Notes under the pieces: generated by a model
The model's database searches: none
The model's input: the letters and a program-made list of their open reading frames with translations, nothing else
What the model was told of the DNA's origin: nothing
Part shown: positions 5,675 through 5,935 of the stretch, piece by piece
Layout of the letters: each line of letters opens with the position of its first letter
Position numbering within the stretch: the stretch's first letter is position 1
Position numbers and translations under genes: made by a program
DNA from: DAOUAJ01 sp034433615
GTDB lineage: Bacteria; Chloroflexota; Anaerolineae; DUEN01
Reading direction: 5' to 3'
Assembly: GCA_034433615.1 (NCBI GenBank)
Contig: DAOUAJ010000193.1
Coordinates: 1-5,935, forward strand
Length of the DNA: 5,935 nt

Positions 5675-5708
5675 GCTAATCGCTAATCACTGACTGCTAT
5701 TTTCAGGA
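5675..5708 (+). repeat. Second direct copy of the GCTRAYN/TATTTTCAGGA repeat
   Basis: GCTAATC, GCTAATC, ACTGACT, GCTATTT and TCAGGA match 2548-2581 at 32 of 34 positions in the same orientation. CTGACTGCTATTTTCAGGA (5690-5708) is identical to 2563-2581. It begins 18 bp after the UroD-like stop, so the three-gene block is bracketed by direct copies about 3.1 kb apart. The conserved TATTTTCAGGA outside the heptamers suggests a defined element rather than only slippage. Confidence 0.75.
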
Positions 5709-5726
5709 TAATTCTCCATGAACTTG

Positions 5727-5762
5727 CGTTCACCAACGTTCGGATGAAAATGCTGGTGAACG
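5727..5762. other. Inverted repeat next to the palindrome
   Basis: CGTTCACCA (5727-5735) and TGGTGAACG (5754-5762) are exact 9-bp complements around an 18-base loop. The right arm shares its last G with the palindrome at 5762-5788, so two hairpins stand back to back. No ORF lies here, and base composition is more AT-rich than in the genes. Confidence 0.5.
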
Positions 5763-5793
5763 TAGGACAAATTTCAAATTTGTCCTACATTTT
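5762..5793 (+). terminator. 27-bp perfect palindrome followed by T-run, probable terminator
   Basis: GTAGGACAAATTT (5762-5774), a central C, and AAATTTGTCCTAC (5776-5788) form a perfect inverted repeat. Realistically this is an 11-bp stem with loop TTCAA. TTTT follows at 5790-5793 after one A. It lies 105 bp after the UroD-like stop and is the best candidate for ending the transcript. The T-run is short and the stem tip is AT-rich, so strength is uncertain. The symmetry would also suit a protein-binding site or a mobile-element remnant. Confidence 0.5.
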
Positions 5794-5821
5794 CAGAGCT
5801 CTAGTTTCCGCTAAATCAGGC

Positions 5822-5840
5822 TGGGCAAGCGCATTGCCCA
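5822..5840. other. Seven-bp hairpin
   Basis: TGGGCAA (5822-5828) and TTGCCCA (5834-5840) are exact complements around the loop GCGCA. It lies between the palindrome and the larger fold at 5844 and may be part of the same RNA. No T-run follows. Confidence 0.4.
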
Positions 5841-5843
5841 AGT

Positions 5844-5923
5844 AACGGCTAATGCTCCGAGAAGCGAGGGGGCGTTTCTCGGAGACGGTAAAGCGAAGAG
5901 AAAACCGGTTACAGAGCCGTTTT
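5844..5923 (+). other. Candidate branched RNA structure near window end
   Basis: AACGGCT (5844-5850) pairs exactly with AGCCGTT (5915-5921), closing a region that holds a strong hairpin. In that hairpin CTCCGAGAA 5855-5863 pairs with TTCTCGGAG 5876-5884. It extends inward by G-U, C-G and G-C to a 12-bp stem with loop AGGGGG. CGGT 5886-5889 may pair with ACCG 5904-5907. TTTT overlaps the end at 5920-5923. It could be a small RNA, a leader element of a gene beyond the window, or a terminator. I do not recognise a known family. Confidence 0.35.
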
Positions 5924-5935
5924 CAGGCGGTGGCC

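Overview
The window is a plus-strand run of five genes for carbohydrate or polyol catabolism from a GC-rich bacterium. The mix of enzyme families and the gaps filled with 7-bp-periodic repeats would fit a Chloroflexota (Anaerolineae-like) genome. That placement is an inference from style, since there is no rRNA or other marker gene.

Layout. Positions 1-225 hold no gene. They contain a short hairpin, a long 16-bp helix enclosing three small hairpins, a good sigma-70-like promoter (135-163) and the leader of the first gene. Next come a LacD-type class I aldolase (226-1224), a gap with a heptamer array (1316-1350), a zinc-dependent medium-chain dehydrogenase (1367-2383), and a 250-bp gap carrying heptamer arrays in both orientations (2427-2580). 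A tight block of three genes follows: a PfkB-family sugar kinase (2634-3632), a creatininase-superfamily metallohydrolase (3725-4513) and a uroporphyrinogen-decarboxylase-like protein (4526-5656). The last 279 bp hold no gene. They carry another copy of the repeat, a 27-bp terminator-like palindrome and two or three further hairpins.

How the genes may work together. The families suggest oxidation of a polyol or sugar (dehydrogenase), hydrolysis of a C-C, lactone or amide bond (creatininase-like), ATP-dependent phosphorylation (PfkB) and aldol cleavage to triose units (LacD-like). Dehydrogenase, creatininase-like hydrolase and PfkB kinase resemble the Thermotoga IolM/IolN inositol cluster. Kinase plus LacD-like aldolase resembles LacC/LacD and YihV/YihT. 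The actual substrate cannot be read from the sequence. No transporter or regulator lies in the window.

Most notable observations. (1) A dnaX-like candidate -1 frameshift site sits at the kinase 3' end: a Shine-Dalgarno-like GGAGGGG, then A AAA AAG in the right frame 11 nt later, then a strong hairpin. The -1 frame is open straight into the creatininase-like gene and predicts a 626-residue fusion. (2) A 34-bp repeat (32/34 identical) lies in direct orientation on both sides of the three-gene block. (3) Two RNA-like multi-helix structures occupy the gene-free ends of the window.
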